Below, in pieces: positions 1 through 12,244 of a stretch of DNA of 64,000 nucleotides (position 1 is the stretch's first letter; every line of letters starts with the position of its first letter). The DNA comes from Cymodocea nodosa (taxonomy: Eukaryota; Streptophyta; Magnoliopsida; Alismatales; Cymodoceaceae). The notes below the pieces were generated by a model that saw nothing but the letters and a program-made list of their open reading frames with translations, was not told the DNA's origin and did no database searches. Where the stretch lies: the NCBI GenBank assembly GCA_036874045.1, contig JAZBRI010000009.1, forward strand, positions 1,674,001-1,738,000, given 5' to 3'. A program made the position numbers and the translations under genes.

Positions 1-712
1 TCCTTGAAAAGATTTTTCGTTTTATGTGCAAGGTTGGTTTGATCAAGGAGAACTCTATGCCTTTTATACTGTATCTTCATTTCATGCATATCCTCCATGT
101 TTAATCACTACTAGTTTTCCACTTCTCCACGTCTTTTCTTTTTCCTTCATCGAAACACATGTTCTAACCTACGTTTATATTTCGAATTTTCTTTAATCAT
201 CAATCTTGGATCTCTGAAAAATTTCCTACAAAATAAACTTTCTCGTCCAAAAATTTTCATCAGTGTAATAAGAAGTCGTTACATTAATGTTAACTAAACG
301 AGTAACACAAGTAGATATTAACTTAACGTTTCTAACTTAACGTGTCGTGTGCCATTTCACGTGACAAGTATTGTAGCTAACTCACCGAAAACAACTTATC
401 TTTTCTTTTGGATGGTTAAATGCTAACTCACCGAAAATAGTTTAAGTTTCGAATAGTTACGGTTGTAAGTCTCTGAAAAACTCTTTTTACCATAAAACTA
501 ATGAGACACGTGTCGTGACCTGAAACCATGACTTAAGTTACCTTTCGGATAGTTACAACTATAAGTCTCTGAAAAACTTTAACTTACCGATTCAGTAATA
601 AACAATTGTTTTTATAATAAGAATTTTACCACGTGCAAAAATAACAACTTAAGTTTATAATGCTAACCTAACGCATTGCCTTAGTGTTCAATATAGCAAC
701 TCAACGCGTTTA
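1..712 (-). repeat. LTR-A (Ty1-copia), partial, runs off the left edge
   Basis: This aligns by eye with the middle of the complete minus-strand LTR-A at 7357-8937, including the TATA region near 60-70 and the motif-rich U3. It stops abruptly at about 712, where extra-ORF sequence begins. Its U3 belongs to a variant type. Where 7357-8937 carries CGTTGAGTTA-type motifs, this copy carries TTCGGATAGTTA and ACTCACCGAAAA motifs with an ACACGTGTC box (about 380-600), as does the solo LTR-A at 44392-45992. Confidence 0.85.
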
Positions 713-946
713 GTTACTTCTCCCTGTTTCTCTGAATGTCATTTTGTTTCTCTATTAAAATATTTTCTTGAAGCTGCTTTGGTAAGCTTGATTGCTTAGC
801 TTCAATAGTGTAAGGAACATTGTCAATATTAATAACATCCATTAATTCAGTTTCTATAAAATGTTCAAAATTTTCATTTTCCTCAAATTCAGTTGCCCTA
901 GTATCTGTTTGTATATTGTCATTCTCTTTAATAGATATTTGTATTT
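713..946 (-). pseudogene. Fragment of the copia-A extra ORF (acidic middle part)
   Basis: The minus-strand translation resembles the middle of the extra ORF at 9438-11710: an acidic stretch with the shared string SSLPKQLQ and a VINIDNVPYTIEA-like segment. It is bounded on the left by LTR-A sequence and on the right by the TG start of a gypsy LTR-B, so it is a leftover between two insertions. It is only a fossil scrap with no function of its own. Confidence 0.75.
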
Positions 947-3061
947 TGTTTAGAATGTAAAAGTACATAATATTAATGGTTAAATAATGGTTAATTGCAT
1001 AATATTTAGCTTATCATGTGAGAATTAAGCCATTATGTTATAATTGCATGATTATATGCCTTAGTGAAAGAATCTACATAATTTTAGGGAATTTTTGTTG
1101 ATTTAGTATATTTTGAAACTGTCGATGAGTTACAAGCTTTGTAATTCTTAAGTATTTGAATTGTCTGTTATTTCAGAGAATTACATTTCATGTATAAGAC
1201 AGTTATGTTTTAAATGTTTAAAGAATACTTTATTATTTCTTGGAGGACAAGTGTTGTGATTTGGAAATTTGACTTAAGTTATCTTTCGGAAGGTTAGGTG
1301 CTAGCTATTCGAAATGCATATAAGTTTTGGATACTTATGTTTGTAAGTATTCAAAATATCCTTTTTATTTGTAAAGTAGAATTATGCATGTGTTGAATTT
1401 AAATGTTTTCTTATGTCACGTGAGCTACACATGTTTAACTCGTTAAGTTAGTGTTAGTGTTATAAGCTTATAAGTTATCCCTTTATTGCATGTGTGTTTT
1501 TAATGTTTAAAGTTTTCATGTGTGTTCGGTAATGAAAAATCGAAGAGTTAGATAACTATTTGAGTTTTTATACACATGGATGGATAACTGTTCTCGTTTT
1601 ATAAAATGACTAATGAATAGATAAGTTTTCTTATTTAGTCACATGTTTTGTAGGTGCAAGAACTCGAAGAGTTATAAATAAGTGTTCGAGTTTTACAAGA
1701 AGGATAAGTGTTTGACTAAAGCGGTGACTTAGAAGATATTCTACAAATCTTCAGGAAGATAAAGTTTCTGTGGATCTACAATATGAAGGAAAACCATGAT
1801 TGCACGTATCATGTAGGAATTAACTCGTGGAATGAAGAAGAAAGCACCATCGTTGATATGAATGAAGGAAATCCAACTGATCATTTAGGTGGAAGTAGTT
1901 ACTACTGAAAGAAATATAAAAGAAGAGGAGAAAGACGTGTGTAGGTGTGAAGGTAGAGGATTGCATTAACTACAGGTAGCGTCAGAAGTTCCCTAAAGCT
2001 CCACAACACTACCAAAATCACCAACCATTGGAGGTTTGTGAGGATACTTTCTGGATGTCGGGTCAATTCCGAGCCAAACATGGTGACTGACAACCACTAT
2101 AAGGAGTGATTGCGTCACAAGAAGGGAAGTCATTTTCACCAAGCACTGATTCATATCTTAGGAGATCATAAAGCTTCTAGCCTTGGTTTTGGGTTAATGC
2201 TAGTATATTGAAGAGGAGATCAACTTACAAGTCTTGGTTTGCGATTCTATAGGGAGAGGAGGCATGATTATAAGTGATTAAGTTTTTAATGGTGTAATCG
2301 CGTCGCATGTCTTGATAGAAGTTTTTACTATCAATAGAGATTTTTACATTTCACATTTCACTCATCTTTAGGAACATATCAAAACAAAAATATCAAAAAC
2401 AACTAATTATCTATGTTTACATTTAGTATTAAAGTGTTGTATTGTTTGTTTTGTTTCGTGATTAATGTTATTATTGTTAGTAGTGTGAATGTTTTATGTT
2501 TATTTGATTCAAAAAATAGAAAATAGTTTTATTGTTTACTAAAGTTGATTCGTCTAGAATACTTAAAAATCTTAATGATTACTGTTTGAAATATTTGAAT
2601 GTTAGTATTACTTAATGACAAATCTCAAATTAACTAACATTAAAAAGCTTAATTGATGTTATTTACATTCTGTGGATTCGTCCAATGGATGGTCGAATTC
2701 CTTTATGAATAGCAATATTTAACTGGAAAGGTAGGCTCGTGGTGTTAAGTCCACGAGTTTAGTTCGTTAAGTTGGTTGTAACTCCACGAACTAAGTTCGT
2801 TGAATTAATAGTAACTCAATGAAGTGCTTAATTGAATACATACAAATTCTAGCATAAAAATTAAAATAGTACACAATTCTTACTTAATCTCTGTAGGATC
2901 AACTTGTACTTGCACACAAATACAATATACACTGTGCATTTGCAGTTAAAAATACAAATTGGACTTAATATCTAATTTATGTGAAAAGTTGTTTATTTAC
3001 TTCTAAAAGAATTTATTAATATAAGCATAAAAATAAATCAAATAAGTTTTCCCAATAAACA
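947..3061 (+). repeat. LTR-B, 5' LTR of gypsy-B copy 1
   Basis: It begins TGTTTAGAATG and ends just before the primer site. A TATA-like box (AAATATAAAAGAAG) lies near 1912-1925. Upstream is a motif-rich U3 with a G-box (CACGTGAGC near 1419), AACTCGTTAAGTT near 1439, and TTCGGTAATG/TCGAAGAGTTA repeats at 1525-1700. Near the 3' end is a block of CACGAACTAAGTTCGTTGA-type dyads (2730-2825). About ten other full or partial copies occur in this window. Confidence 0.85.
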
Positions 3062-3068
3062 AGTTTTC

Positions 3069-3086
3069 TGGTGTCATTGTCAGGGA
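3069..3086 (+). other. Primer-binding site of gypsy-B copy 1 (tRNA-Asp type)
   Basis: TGGTGTCATTGTCAGGGA is a degraded form of the TGGCGCCGTTGCCGGGG site used by Athila and related plant gypsy elements. It lies a few bases after the end of LTR-B. The same site is seen at 31395-31412 (+) and 22878-22895 (-). Confidence 0.75.
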
Positions 3087-3108
3087 TTAAGAAGCTAAGC
3101 AACTATGA

Positions 3109-4599
3109 GTGTTGTTTTGTTTTAATAACAAAGGGAGTGTTGTGTGTTTTCATTATATAATTGAGAATATGGCATATGCTTATGTCCAAAGATTTCTAAA
3201 ACCTGTAGTTAGCATATGTGAATTCTATAATTTGAAAGGTCATGACATCTTTGATTGTTTGAAACTGAGACGATTGCAAATGGTTAGATCACATGAACAA
3301 CAAATGGATTATGTTTAATATAATAGAGCTGAGTATGAGAATTCTATAGTTTACTCAACTAATGGTTAGTTTAGAATGAGTAATATGTTGAGAGACAAGG
3401 AAGTTTGGGATAGGTATGACAGACTTGAGCATAGTTTAGAGCAAAACATGGACAAACTAGAACAATACATGTGTTAGCAACAAGAAGTCAACCAATTAAA
3501 TTATAGGGAAGAATATTTAGAATCTAAAATTGATATCATATATGAAACAAAAAAAACCATAATGAAAATTGATCAAAAATTGAATGCAATGAGATTAAAT
3601 GATTTGGAAAGAAAATTAAAAGCACTTGATGAATTTACAATGAAATTACAAGTAAAGAAAAATGAAAATACAAATAAAAACTTTAATGTTGTAGATCTGC
3701 ATAATTTGCAAGACATACAAATAAAAGAAAATATCAAAAAATAGAATTTAAAGAATGTAAGTTAAAATTGAAAACAATAGAAAATCAAAATCATGCAAAT
3801 GAAATACAAGAACATCATGAAAGTAATGAAAATCTGGAAGATATATGTATAACATTAAGATTTGGAACTGATATACCACCAAGAATTCAAAAAGAAAGCA
3901 AAGTGGAGCTAAGTAAGAACAAAATTCAAAATGACAATGAACATGTAATATCTGAAAACTTAGAAATCAATGAAGAAAAATCTGAATCTGAAAATGAGAT
4001 TAAAAATGATCAAAGAATGAAATGAAAGGAAAAGAATCTTGTAAATCACAATCATTAGCACCCTATCTTGAAAGATTACAACAAACATTTCCTGAAAAAT
4101 AAGAAAAAATTAGAGAAATTTTTGAAAAAGTACAAGTTAACATTTCTTTGTTAGACTTATTGCAAAAAATGCCACCTTATGCTAAATTTCTTAAGGATTG
4201 GTGTACTAAGAAAAGAGAGTGAAAAGTTTTAAGGAAAGTCTTTGTAGCTAAGTAAAGTAGTTATCTGTTTCTACCACAAATTCCTAAAAAGTTGTCTGAT
4301 TTAGGAATCCTTGTTATATCATGCACCATAGGAAATACTATTTTGGAGAGAACCTTAATAGATATAGGTGCAGGTATAAATGTTATGCTTAGGATTAGAA
4401 GGCTTAATCCCTATTAGGACTGTCATTTAATTAGCAGATAGAAGTATAAGATACCCTAAAGGAAAAATAGAAGATGTCCTAATTAAAATCAAGAACTTTA
4501 TATATCCTATTGATATTGTGATTTTGGATTCCTAACAAATTAAGCATTAGAATCATGATACTTGATTTTAGGAAGGCAATATTTAGCAACATCAGGGGC
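3109..4599 (+). pseudogene. Gag and retropepsin remnant of gypsy-B copy 1
   Basis: Recognisable pieces are a C/H-rich knuckle (CEFYNLKGHDIFDCLKL, around 3220-3275), a charged coiled-coil-like stretch (LNAMRLNDLERKLKALDEF, around 3580-3640), and the retropepsin segment with TLIDIGAGINVM near 4350-4390. The gag starts almost directly after the primer site, with no long N-terminal capsid part, as in both other copies here. It is broken in several places. The family is clear because copy 2 on the minus strand continues into RT and integrase. Confidence 0.75.
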
Positions 4600-6135
4600 T
4601 GTATTGAGGTTGTTTGACTTATTTTTATGCTTATATTAATAAATTCTTTTAGAAGTAAACAAACAACTTTTCACACAAATTAGATATTAAATCTAATTTC
4701 TATTTTTAACTACAAGTGCATAGTGTATATTATATTTGTGTGCAAGTATAGGTCGATCTCATAGAGATTGAGTAAGAATTGTGTACTATTTTAATTTTTA
4801 TGCCAGAGTTTGTATGTATTCAATTAAGCACTTCATTGAGTTACTTTTAACTCAACAAACTTAGTTCGTGGAGTTATGGTTAAATCAATGGACTAACCTC
4901 GTGGACTTAAGTTAACTCCACGAGCCTACTTTTCTAGTTAAATACTACTATTCACATAGGAATCTAGCCAACCATTGGGCGATTCTACAGAATGTAAATA
5001 ACATCAATTAAGCTTTTTAATATTAGTTAATCTGAGATTTATCATTAAGCAACACCAACATTTAGATATTTCAAACAGTAACCATTAAGATTTCTTGAGT
5101 ATTCTAGACAAATCAATTTCAGTAAACAATAAACTATTTTCTATTTTCTGAATCAAACAAATATAAAACATTCACAGTACTAACAATGATAACATTAATC
5201 ATGATACAAAACAAACAATACAACACTTTAATACTAAATGTAAACATAGATAATTAATTGTTTTTGATATTTTTGTTTTGATATGTTCCTAAAGATGAGT
5301 GAAAGGTGAAATGTAAAAATCTTTATCAACAGTAAGAACTTCCGTCACTACATGTGACATGATTACACCACTGAAAACTTAATCACTTACAATCTTGCCT
5401 CCTCTTCCTATAGAATCCCGAACCAAGACTTGTAAGTTGATTTCTTCTTCAGTATACTGGCATCAATTCGAAACCAAGGCTAGAAGCTTTATGATCTCTT
5501 GAGATATGAGTCGGTGCTTGGTGAAAACGGCTTCCCTTCTTGTAATGCGATCACTCCTCACAGTGGTTGCCAGTCACCGTGTTTGGCTTGGAATCGACCT
5601 AACATCTGGAAAGTATCCTCACAGACCTCCGATGGTTGATGATTTTGGTGGTGGTGTGGAGTTTTAGGGAACTTCCGATGCTTTCTGTAGTTAGCGCAGT
5701 TCTCCACTCACTCTTTCTTCGTCTTTTTCCTCTTCTTTTATATTTTTTTCAGTAGTAACTGCTTCTACTTAAATGATCAGTTGGATTTCCTTTATTCATA
5801 TCAACGATGGTGATTTCTTCATTCCACAAGTGAATTCTTGTGTGATACGTGCAATCGTGGTTTTCCTTCAAATTTCATATTTCTGCAATTGCTATAGTGG
5901 CATGTTAGAAAATAAATGGTTTGTGGAGTTAGTGTAACTCAACGGACTTCATTGATTTAACTATAAAACACATGCAATAAAGAAATAACTTATAAGCTTA
6001 TAACACTAACACAATGCGTTACAAGTAACTCAACGTGTATAGTTATGCTAACTTAACAAGTTAAACATGTGCAGCTCACGTGACATAATAAAACATTTAT
6101 ATTCAACACATGTATAATTCTAACTTAATGAGTTA
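4600..6135 (-). repeat. LTR-B, 5'-truncated, minus orientation
   Basis: It begins with the TG terminus (TGTATTGAGG) inside the retropepsin sequence of gypsy-B copy 1 and follows LTR-B in reverse complement to the shared U3 block (6003-6085). It stops where the next LTR-B copy begins. The TATA-like box appears as TTTTATATTT near 5738-5750. It is a fossil fragment. Confidence 0.8.
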
Positions 6136-7091
6136 TGTTCGATTTGTGAAAACTTCTTTGATTTGTTTTTATGCTTATATTAATAAATTCTTTTAGAAGT
6201 AAACAAACAACCTTTTACACAAATTAGATATTAAGTCCAATTTGTGTTTTAACTGCATGTGCACAATGTATGTTGTATTTGTGTGCAAGTGCAAGTCGAT
6301 CCCACAAAGATTGAGTAAAAATTGTGTACTATTCCAATTTTTATATTGGAGTTTCTATATGTTCACTTAAGCACTCCATTGAGTTACAATTTACATAACA
6401 GACTTAGTTTGTGGAGTTATGGTTAACTCAACGAACTAACCTCATGGACTTAAGTTAACTCCACGAGCCTACCTTTCTAGTTAAATACTACTATTTATAG
6501 AGGAATTCGACCAACCATTGGGTGGTTCTACAGAATGTAAATAACATCAATTAAGCTCTTTAATGTTAGTTAATATTAGATTTGTCATTAAGCAACACTA
6601 ACATTCAGATATTTCAAATAGTAACTATTAAAATCTTTAAGTATCTAGGATGAATCAATTTCAGTAAACAATAAACTATTTTCTATTTTCTGAATCAAAC
6701 AAACATAAAACATTCACAATACTGATAATGATAGCATTAATCATGATACAAAACAAACAATACAACACTTTAATTCTAAATGTAAACATAGATAATTTGT
6801 TATTTTTGTTTTGATATGTTCTTGAAGATGAGTGAAAGGTGAAATGTAAAAATCTTTATCGATAGTAAAAACTTTTGTCACTACATGCGATGTAATTACA
6901 CCATTGAAAACTTAACCACTTACAATCTTGCCTCCTCTCCCTATAGAATCGCGAATCAAGAATTGTAAGATGATCTCCTCTTCAGCATACTAGCATCAAC
7001 TCGAAACCAAGGCTAGAAGCTTTACTATCTCTTGAGATATGAGTCGGTGCTTGGTGAAAATGGCTTCCCTTCCTACGACGCAATCACTCCT
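6136..7091 (-). repeat. LTR-B, partial, minus orientation, second of the pile
   Basis: It starts TGTTCGATTTG at a TG terminus in the U3 of the preceding copy. It runs in reverse complement through the same landmarks (ATGCTTATATTAATAAATTC, then TGAGTCGGTGCTTGG) and stops at 7091, where a third copy begins. The U3 part is missing. Confidence 0.75.
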
Positions 7092-7356
7092 TGTATTGTT
7101 ATGAAAAATTAAATCATAAACTTGTTTATATAGCGGTGCCAAAAAACTTGTTTTGATTTGTTTTTATGCTTATATTAATAAATTCTTTTAGAAGTAAACA
7201 AACAACCTTTCACACAAATTAGATGTTAAATCTAATTTGTATTTTTAACTGTAAGTGCACAGTGTATATTGTATTTGTGTGCAAGTATAGGTTGATCCCA
7301 TAGAGATTGAGTAAGAATTATGTACTGTTCTTATTTTTATATTAGAGTTTATATGT
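7092..7356 (-). repeat. LTR-B, terminal fragment, minus orientation, third of the pile
   Basis: It starts TGTATTGTTATG, contains a primer-site-like GCGGTGCCA at about 7132-7141, then the LTR-B body to about 7351. There copia LTR-A takes over at 7357. Only the end of the LTR is left. Confidence 0.75.
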
Positions 7357-8937
7357 TGTAGGATCGTATGGCTATACAAGAGGGGGGTGAATTATGTATC
7401 TTTAATATTTTCTGAAATATATTTGAAACTTTAAAACTCAAAAACAAGTCGAGACATTGTTTTCATAAAATCATTTTTATTCAAGGTTTCAATTACAATA
7501 TACAATTCAATTCTCCTCAGAAATTGTAGATGCAATTATATTTCGATACCATGTATCATCTAAACAATTTCATAACTACAAATAGAGAAAACTAATTTGC
7601 GGAATTTAAAACTTTTCTCCCTGTTTGAGATCTTTCTTCTTCTTCTTTTTCTTCTCCAGCAATTCTTCAGTGACGAATATCTTGTCTTTTCATGCTTCAT
7701 TGAATTTGCTTTCTTCTGATACTTCAAATCTTCAGTGATGAAAATCTTACATTTTTATGCTTCACTGAACTTTCTTCCACTTGAGAGATTTTCCCTGAGA
7801 AGGTGTTTTTGATCGCTGAAAAAGATTTTTCTTTTGGTGTGCAGGGATGGTTTGATCCTTGAAAAGATTTTACGTTTTGTGTGCAAGGATAAATTGATCA
7901 ACGAGAATTCTATGCCTTTTATACTGTATCTTCATTTCATGCATATCCTTCACGTTTAACCACCACCAGTTTTCCACTTCTCCACGTCTTTTCTTTTTCC
8001 TTCATTGAAACACACACGTTCTAACCCACGCTTATATTTCGAATTTTCTTTAATCATCAGTCCTAGATCTTTGAAAAATTTCCTGCAAAATAAACTTTCT
8101 CGTCCAAAAGTTTTTCATTAGTGTAATAAGAAGTCGTGACTTTAATGTTAACTAAACGAGTAACACAAGTATATATATAACTTAACGTTTCTAACTTAAC
8201 GAGTTCCTCATGTGCCATTTCACGTGACAAGTACTGTAGCTAACTCAACGAACTATGTCTGTGGTGTTATGCTGTCTCAACAAATCATCTCCGTTGTGTT
8301 ATGATAACACAACGAACCAGTAATAAACAAATGTTTTTATAATAAGAATTTTACCACGTGCAAAAATAACAACTTAAGTTTATAACGCTAACCTAACGCG
8401 TTGCCTTAGTATTCAATATAGCAACTCAACGCGTTTAGTTATGTTAACTTAACGAGTTAAACATGTGCACCTCACGTGATACAATACAACATTCGTAACT
8501 TATAATTTCACCACGTGTATAACACTAACTTAACGAGTTCGTCTCTTCTTTTACTCACTAACTTAACGAGTTATCACATGACCTATTTTAACCTTTAAGC
8601 CTCTAACTTAACGAGTTCTCACGTGACCTCTATACAAACAAAACTCTAACTTAACGAGTTGTCTAAACGTGCACTGTTCATGATACAGAAGATATAACAT
8701 TAAAACATATCATGCTTTTCAATAAAAAACACACGTTAACTTAACGTTTAGCTAAATGAGAAATTAATGCAACGAAATGACTAGTTATTAACTTCAGATC
8801 CAATACAGACAAGTATTTATATCAGTAAGCTTTTTCTGTATTAATTGATGATTTTAATTTCTTTTCGCAAGCAATAGTAATTGACAAATATGATTATTTT
8901 CATTCAGCACACATCATCAAAACAAAAATACTCAATA
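7357..8937 (-). repeat. LTR-A, 3' LTR of copia-A copy 1
   Basis: On the plus strand it starts TGTAGGATCG and ends CATCAAAACAAAAATACTCAATA, the reverse of the usual TGTTGAGTATTTTG start. The polypurine tract follows directly. The TATA box (AGTATAAAAGGCA on the minus strand) lies near 7915-7928. Upstream of it on the minus strand, U3 holds about six AACTCGTTAAGTT dyads interspersed with CACGTG boxes (8380-8680) and a CGTTGAGTTA-type block (8235-8320). A TTC/GAA-rich tract lies in the R/U5 part (about 7628-7660). Confidence 0.88.
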
Positions 8938-9437
8938 ATCTCCCCCTTTTTGATGATGACAAAACCATATTAAATCAATTATGAAATATGTATAACTCAA
9001 CAAAGCACCTTCGTTGGGTTAACTTTTAATTCAACAAACTTGTTTGTTGACTTAAGTTCACTTAAGCTTATTTCTATTGTTTGTGTAAATTTTACCTCTC
9101 AGAACTAAAACTCTCAAATGTCAATAATTATATAAGTATCAGTTTTCTAATTATCATTTGTCAGATTACAATAACCATTTAAATAGCATCTCCTTTTATA
9201 ATATATATATGCAATTAAGATCATAATCATCTTTTTATAATATTTCTCCCCCTTTTTGTTAATAATCAAAAAGATAATTACAAAGAATATATATACATAT
9301 CCAAGAGATATAATTACAACAACTCTTTCTATAAACAAGAATAATAATTGAAGACATTTACAGAAAAATGTATTGTTTAATGAATCAAACAAGTAATACA
9401 AACATTACATTTTGTATTCAGAAACAAACAAAAATAG
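8938..9437 (-). other. 3' untranslated region and polypurine tracts of copia-A copy 1
   Basis: There is no gene here. Directly inside the 3' LTR is a polypurine tract (minus strand AAAAAGGGGGAGAT, about 8938-8952) with the TCATCATC string typical of SIRE-like elements. A second similar tract (AAAAAGGGGGAGAAA) lies at about 9243-9257. The rest is AT-rich 3' flank of the extra ORF. Confidence 0.7.
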
Positions 9438-11710
9438 TTAGCGACCCCTCCTAAGTATATCACTTATAGCAGTACATATTTTATCTCCTAGATGCCTAAT
9501 ATCATTTCTGATGTCGTTAAGCATTGCATCTAAGTCAGGAGGTAGCTGGGTTTGCTGTTCTGCTTGAACTGAATAACTTTGTTGTTGTTGTTGTTGTTGT
9601 ATATGGTATGTATCAGGTTGTTGTTGTTGTTGTCGTTGAGGTTTATGCATGGCCTGGAATTTTTGCAAATCTTTGACACTAAATGCTCTCATGCCTTTAG
9701 TTTCAGAGGGCCAGTCGGATAAATTCAATTGGCTTGCAATGAGTCTACATACAACATCACCATAAAATAACTTTGAACTCATATGCTGTAGTTGAGAAGT
9801 GAAAACATGAAACCAATTGATTTGAATTCTATTCAGCAAGTTATAAGTTGCATATAAACAACTTCTGCTGACTTCCATATTGTGTCCAACTCTCTGAAAT
9901 AAATTTGCATGCAATATATTTGCAATAAACCTTGCCTCTGCATTCAGATTTTCCATTAATCTCATTTCAGAATATACATCTAGAATTTTTGATAAAGACT
10001 AAATGTTTCATTCTAGTTGTCTTATCATGTCAAATCTGTTGGTAACAACAACACCTTCATTCTTTAATCCTAAAACTTCAAAAATTAACTTAGGAGACAA
10101 TATAAACTCCTGTTCATTTATTTGAGTTTTCAAAAAATTTCCATTCTTAACCAGATTGCTATAAAAGCTGCAATAAGCTCTGTGTATTGCTTCCATTTCG
10201 TTCCTACTGGCAAGAATTTAATGAGGCCTTGAAACTCAAACAGATCTGTTATGTCCATCAAATTTCTGAATTTTATTGGATGAGCATGCAGAATTTGACA
10301 TGTAATCAGATTATTGTATTTCTGCAATTCTTCTTTAGATCTAAAATGAATTGTATTACCTTGAATGTTTAACATTGTACACAAAGAAGGTGATACCTAA
10401 AGCTGTGATTCAGAGTTTAATTCATCTTCAGGAACCTCTTCTTCAAAATGAAGGTCATGTTGTTCCTCTTCCAAAATATTATCTTGAAGCTGCTTAGGTA
10501 AGCTTGATTCTTCAGCTTCAACAATGTTAGGAACATTGTCAATATACTCAACATTCATCTGTTCAGTCTCTATAGAATGTTCAGAGTACAATTTTTCTAC
10601 AAATTCTATAGTCGTTGTATCTGTCTGTAATTGTTCATTTTGTTCAACAGATATTTCCATTGATTCATGTTGTGAATTCTCAGACTCTGCTTCTATAGAT
10701 TCCGTAGAAGGCTGGTTAACTTTTAGCTCTTCTAGAGTCTTAACAATTTCAATATCTGCTACTCCAGACAATTCAGCCTTTGAACTAGTTACTACCTCAA
10801 CATTGTCAAATATATCTGCAATAACTTGTTCAATGTCAGGTGCCTGATGCTTTGATTTGTCAATTTCTACATCATCAGGACTTGTATTAATAGAAAAACT
10901 TGAGCTTATATTTGACTTGGATTTCTTCTCAAGCTTTCTAGCAAGGTAAAATAAAGTCTCATTATCTTCATCAGTTTTAGTGTGTTCGGAACTGATGAGT
11001 TTATCAGATGCACAATAAGGTACAATGTCTAGACATACATTGTCCTTTGAAAATAAATTTTCATCTGATTTTCCTTTTTCAATAGTCTTTGTTTCCTTAG
11101 ACATAATTTTTCTGACTTTCCTTCTTCTATAACATTTTTGTTTCTCCTTTTCAAGTATTGCTGTTTTCTTTTCAAATTGCTCCATAAAAGTTTTCTACTT
11201 TATTTCTTCTAAGGCACTTTCTATTGCAACGGCCTTTCGAAGAATGTCAACTTTTGTTTTGTCTACAGCAATATCTGATTCTACTTGTTTTGAATATAAA
11301 GGAGTAGGGATAGCTGATTCATGCTCTTCCTCAAATGCATGTAGTCTTGTATTGTTTATAGGAGTTTGAGGAGTTCTATTTGATGAACCTACACATTTTT
11401 CCAAATATTTTGCATACTGTTCCAAAAATGCAATCTCAGCACATTTCATTATGTATTCTCTATCATATTTACTTCGAATACCCATGTATGTAATACTTGC
11501 ATCAGTATGTTGAAGTTCTTATCTAACTTCATCTAATATATCCTGAGAAAAGAAGTAATCTCTATAAAGTTCTTCTAACCTTTTGTCCACTCGAAATATT
11601 TTCTTGAACCAAGTACGTGGAACTTCATCATTCTCTATTTCTTTTCCTTTTGCATATCTTCTGCTTTTGCCTTTTCCTCTGCCACGACCTTTGTAGAACT
11701 TGGAGACCAT
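9438..11710 (-). pseudogene. Extra ORF of copia-A copy 1 (putative plant transposon protein-like)
   Basis: The ORF lies downstream of pol, as in SIRE-like elements. In order it has a short basic N-terminus (GRGRGKGKSRR), a conserved segment with VPRTWFKKIFRVDKRLEELY, a long acidic low-complexity middle, and a C-terminal globular part containing FYSNLV, FILSPKLIFEVLGL and FARFIANIL-type strings. Two glutamine runs (coding repeats at about 9578-9640) and a short tail end it. The C-terminal part resembles, from memory, the domain called putative plant transposon protein; this is unverified. The ATG at 11710 matches the start of the second copy (24780). It has a few breaks. Its own promoter-like region lies just upstream. 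Confidence 0.7.
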
Positions 11711-11990
11711 CGTCGCAGGTTGTAACAGCAACAAGTAGGAAAGATTTTCTTGACAAAGTTTACAAATAACCTAAGTCCCCGTGTAATAAGTGTTTAAATA
11801 GGGTTTTTAGGCGTATAACTCAACGTGAAGAGAAGTCGGGTTTAGAAATTAAATAAATATTGAATAAAGTTTATTCAATCAAAGTACCCGAAATATTCAA
11901 GTATAACTCGTTGAGTTAACTAACCTAACGAGTAAAACGTTGTCTAGAGGCAGTTTTACACGTTACCTTATCTAATATAACGTCTAGTTA
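11711..11990 (-). promoter_or_regulatory. Promoter-like region of the copia-A extra ORF (copy 1)
   Basis: On the minus strand, a TATA-like box (CTATTTAAACAC, 11790-11801) lies about 85 bp before the ORF start. Further upstream are motifs of the same kind as in the LTR U3: TTACTCGTTAGGTTAGTTAA and AACTCAACGAGTTAT (about 11900-11937), and CACGTTGAGTTAT at 11814-11826. Copy 2 (24781-25070) and copia-C (42716-43014) have the same arrangement. Promoter activity is inferred from layout only. Confidence 0.5.
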
Positions 11991-12236
11991 GTACACTTAA
12001 ACAAGTTTCAGATGCTTCCAACTAAAACCTTCTAAAAACAACACACATGCTAAACTTAACATTATCTTGAGAACATTGTAAACTATTTGAACATTTTGTC
12101 TTTTGAATCTAGAATAGTTTATTTGTCTTTTTAAATTATTTCATCAAGATTTTAAGAGGACATTAATTCAGATTAACTAAGATTTGTATTTTAAATTATA
12201 TTAATCTGTTTTTGACATTGTTAATGCTCCCCCTAC

Positions 12237-12244
12237 AAATATAC
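12237..12244 (-). other. Internal polypurine tract between pol and the extra ORF (copia-A copy 1)
   Basis: AGGGGGAG on the minus strand, preceded by TATATTTGT, sits between pol and the extra ORF, far from the 3' LTR. Copy 2 has AGGGGGAAG at 25299-25307 and copia-C has AGGGGGAG twice (42609-42616, 42692-42700). It could be a central polypurine tract or the relic of a former 3' end. Confidence 0.5.

Larger units (their letters stand above)
947..4599 (+). mobile_element. Gypsy-B copy 1 (Athila-like Ty3-gypsy), truncated
   Basis: The parts in order are a 5' LTR-B (947-3061), a tRNA-Asp-type primer site (3069-3086), a shortened gag with a zinc-knuckle-like segment, and a retropepsin region that is cut off at 4599. 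Another LTR-B in the opposite orientation begins there. RT, integrase and the 3' LTR are absent. Several breaks make it a clear fossil. The 5' LTR starts inside a copia-A extra ORF fragment, so this element is younger than that copia copy. Confidence 0.85.

Noticed and set aside
10524-10847. Ser/Cys-rich plus-strand frame of 107 codons
   Set aside because: It is antisense to the acidic middle of the copia-A extra ORF and has no independent support.
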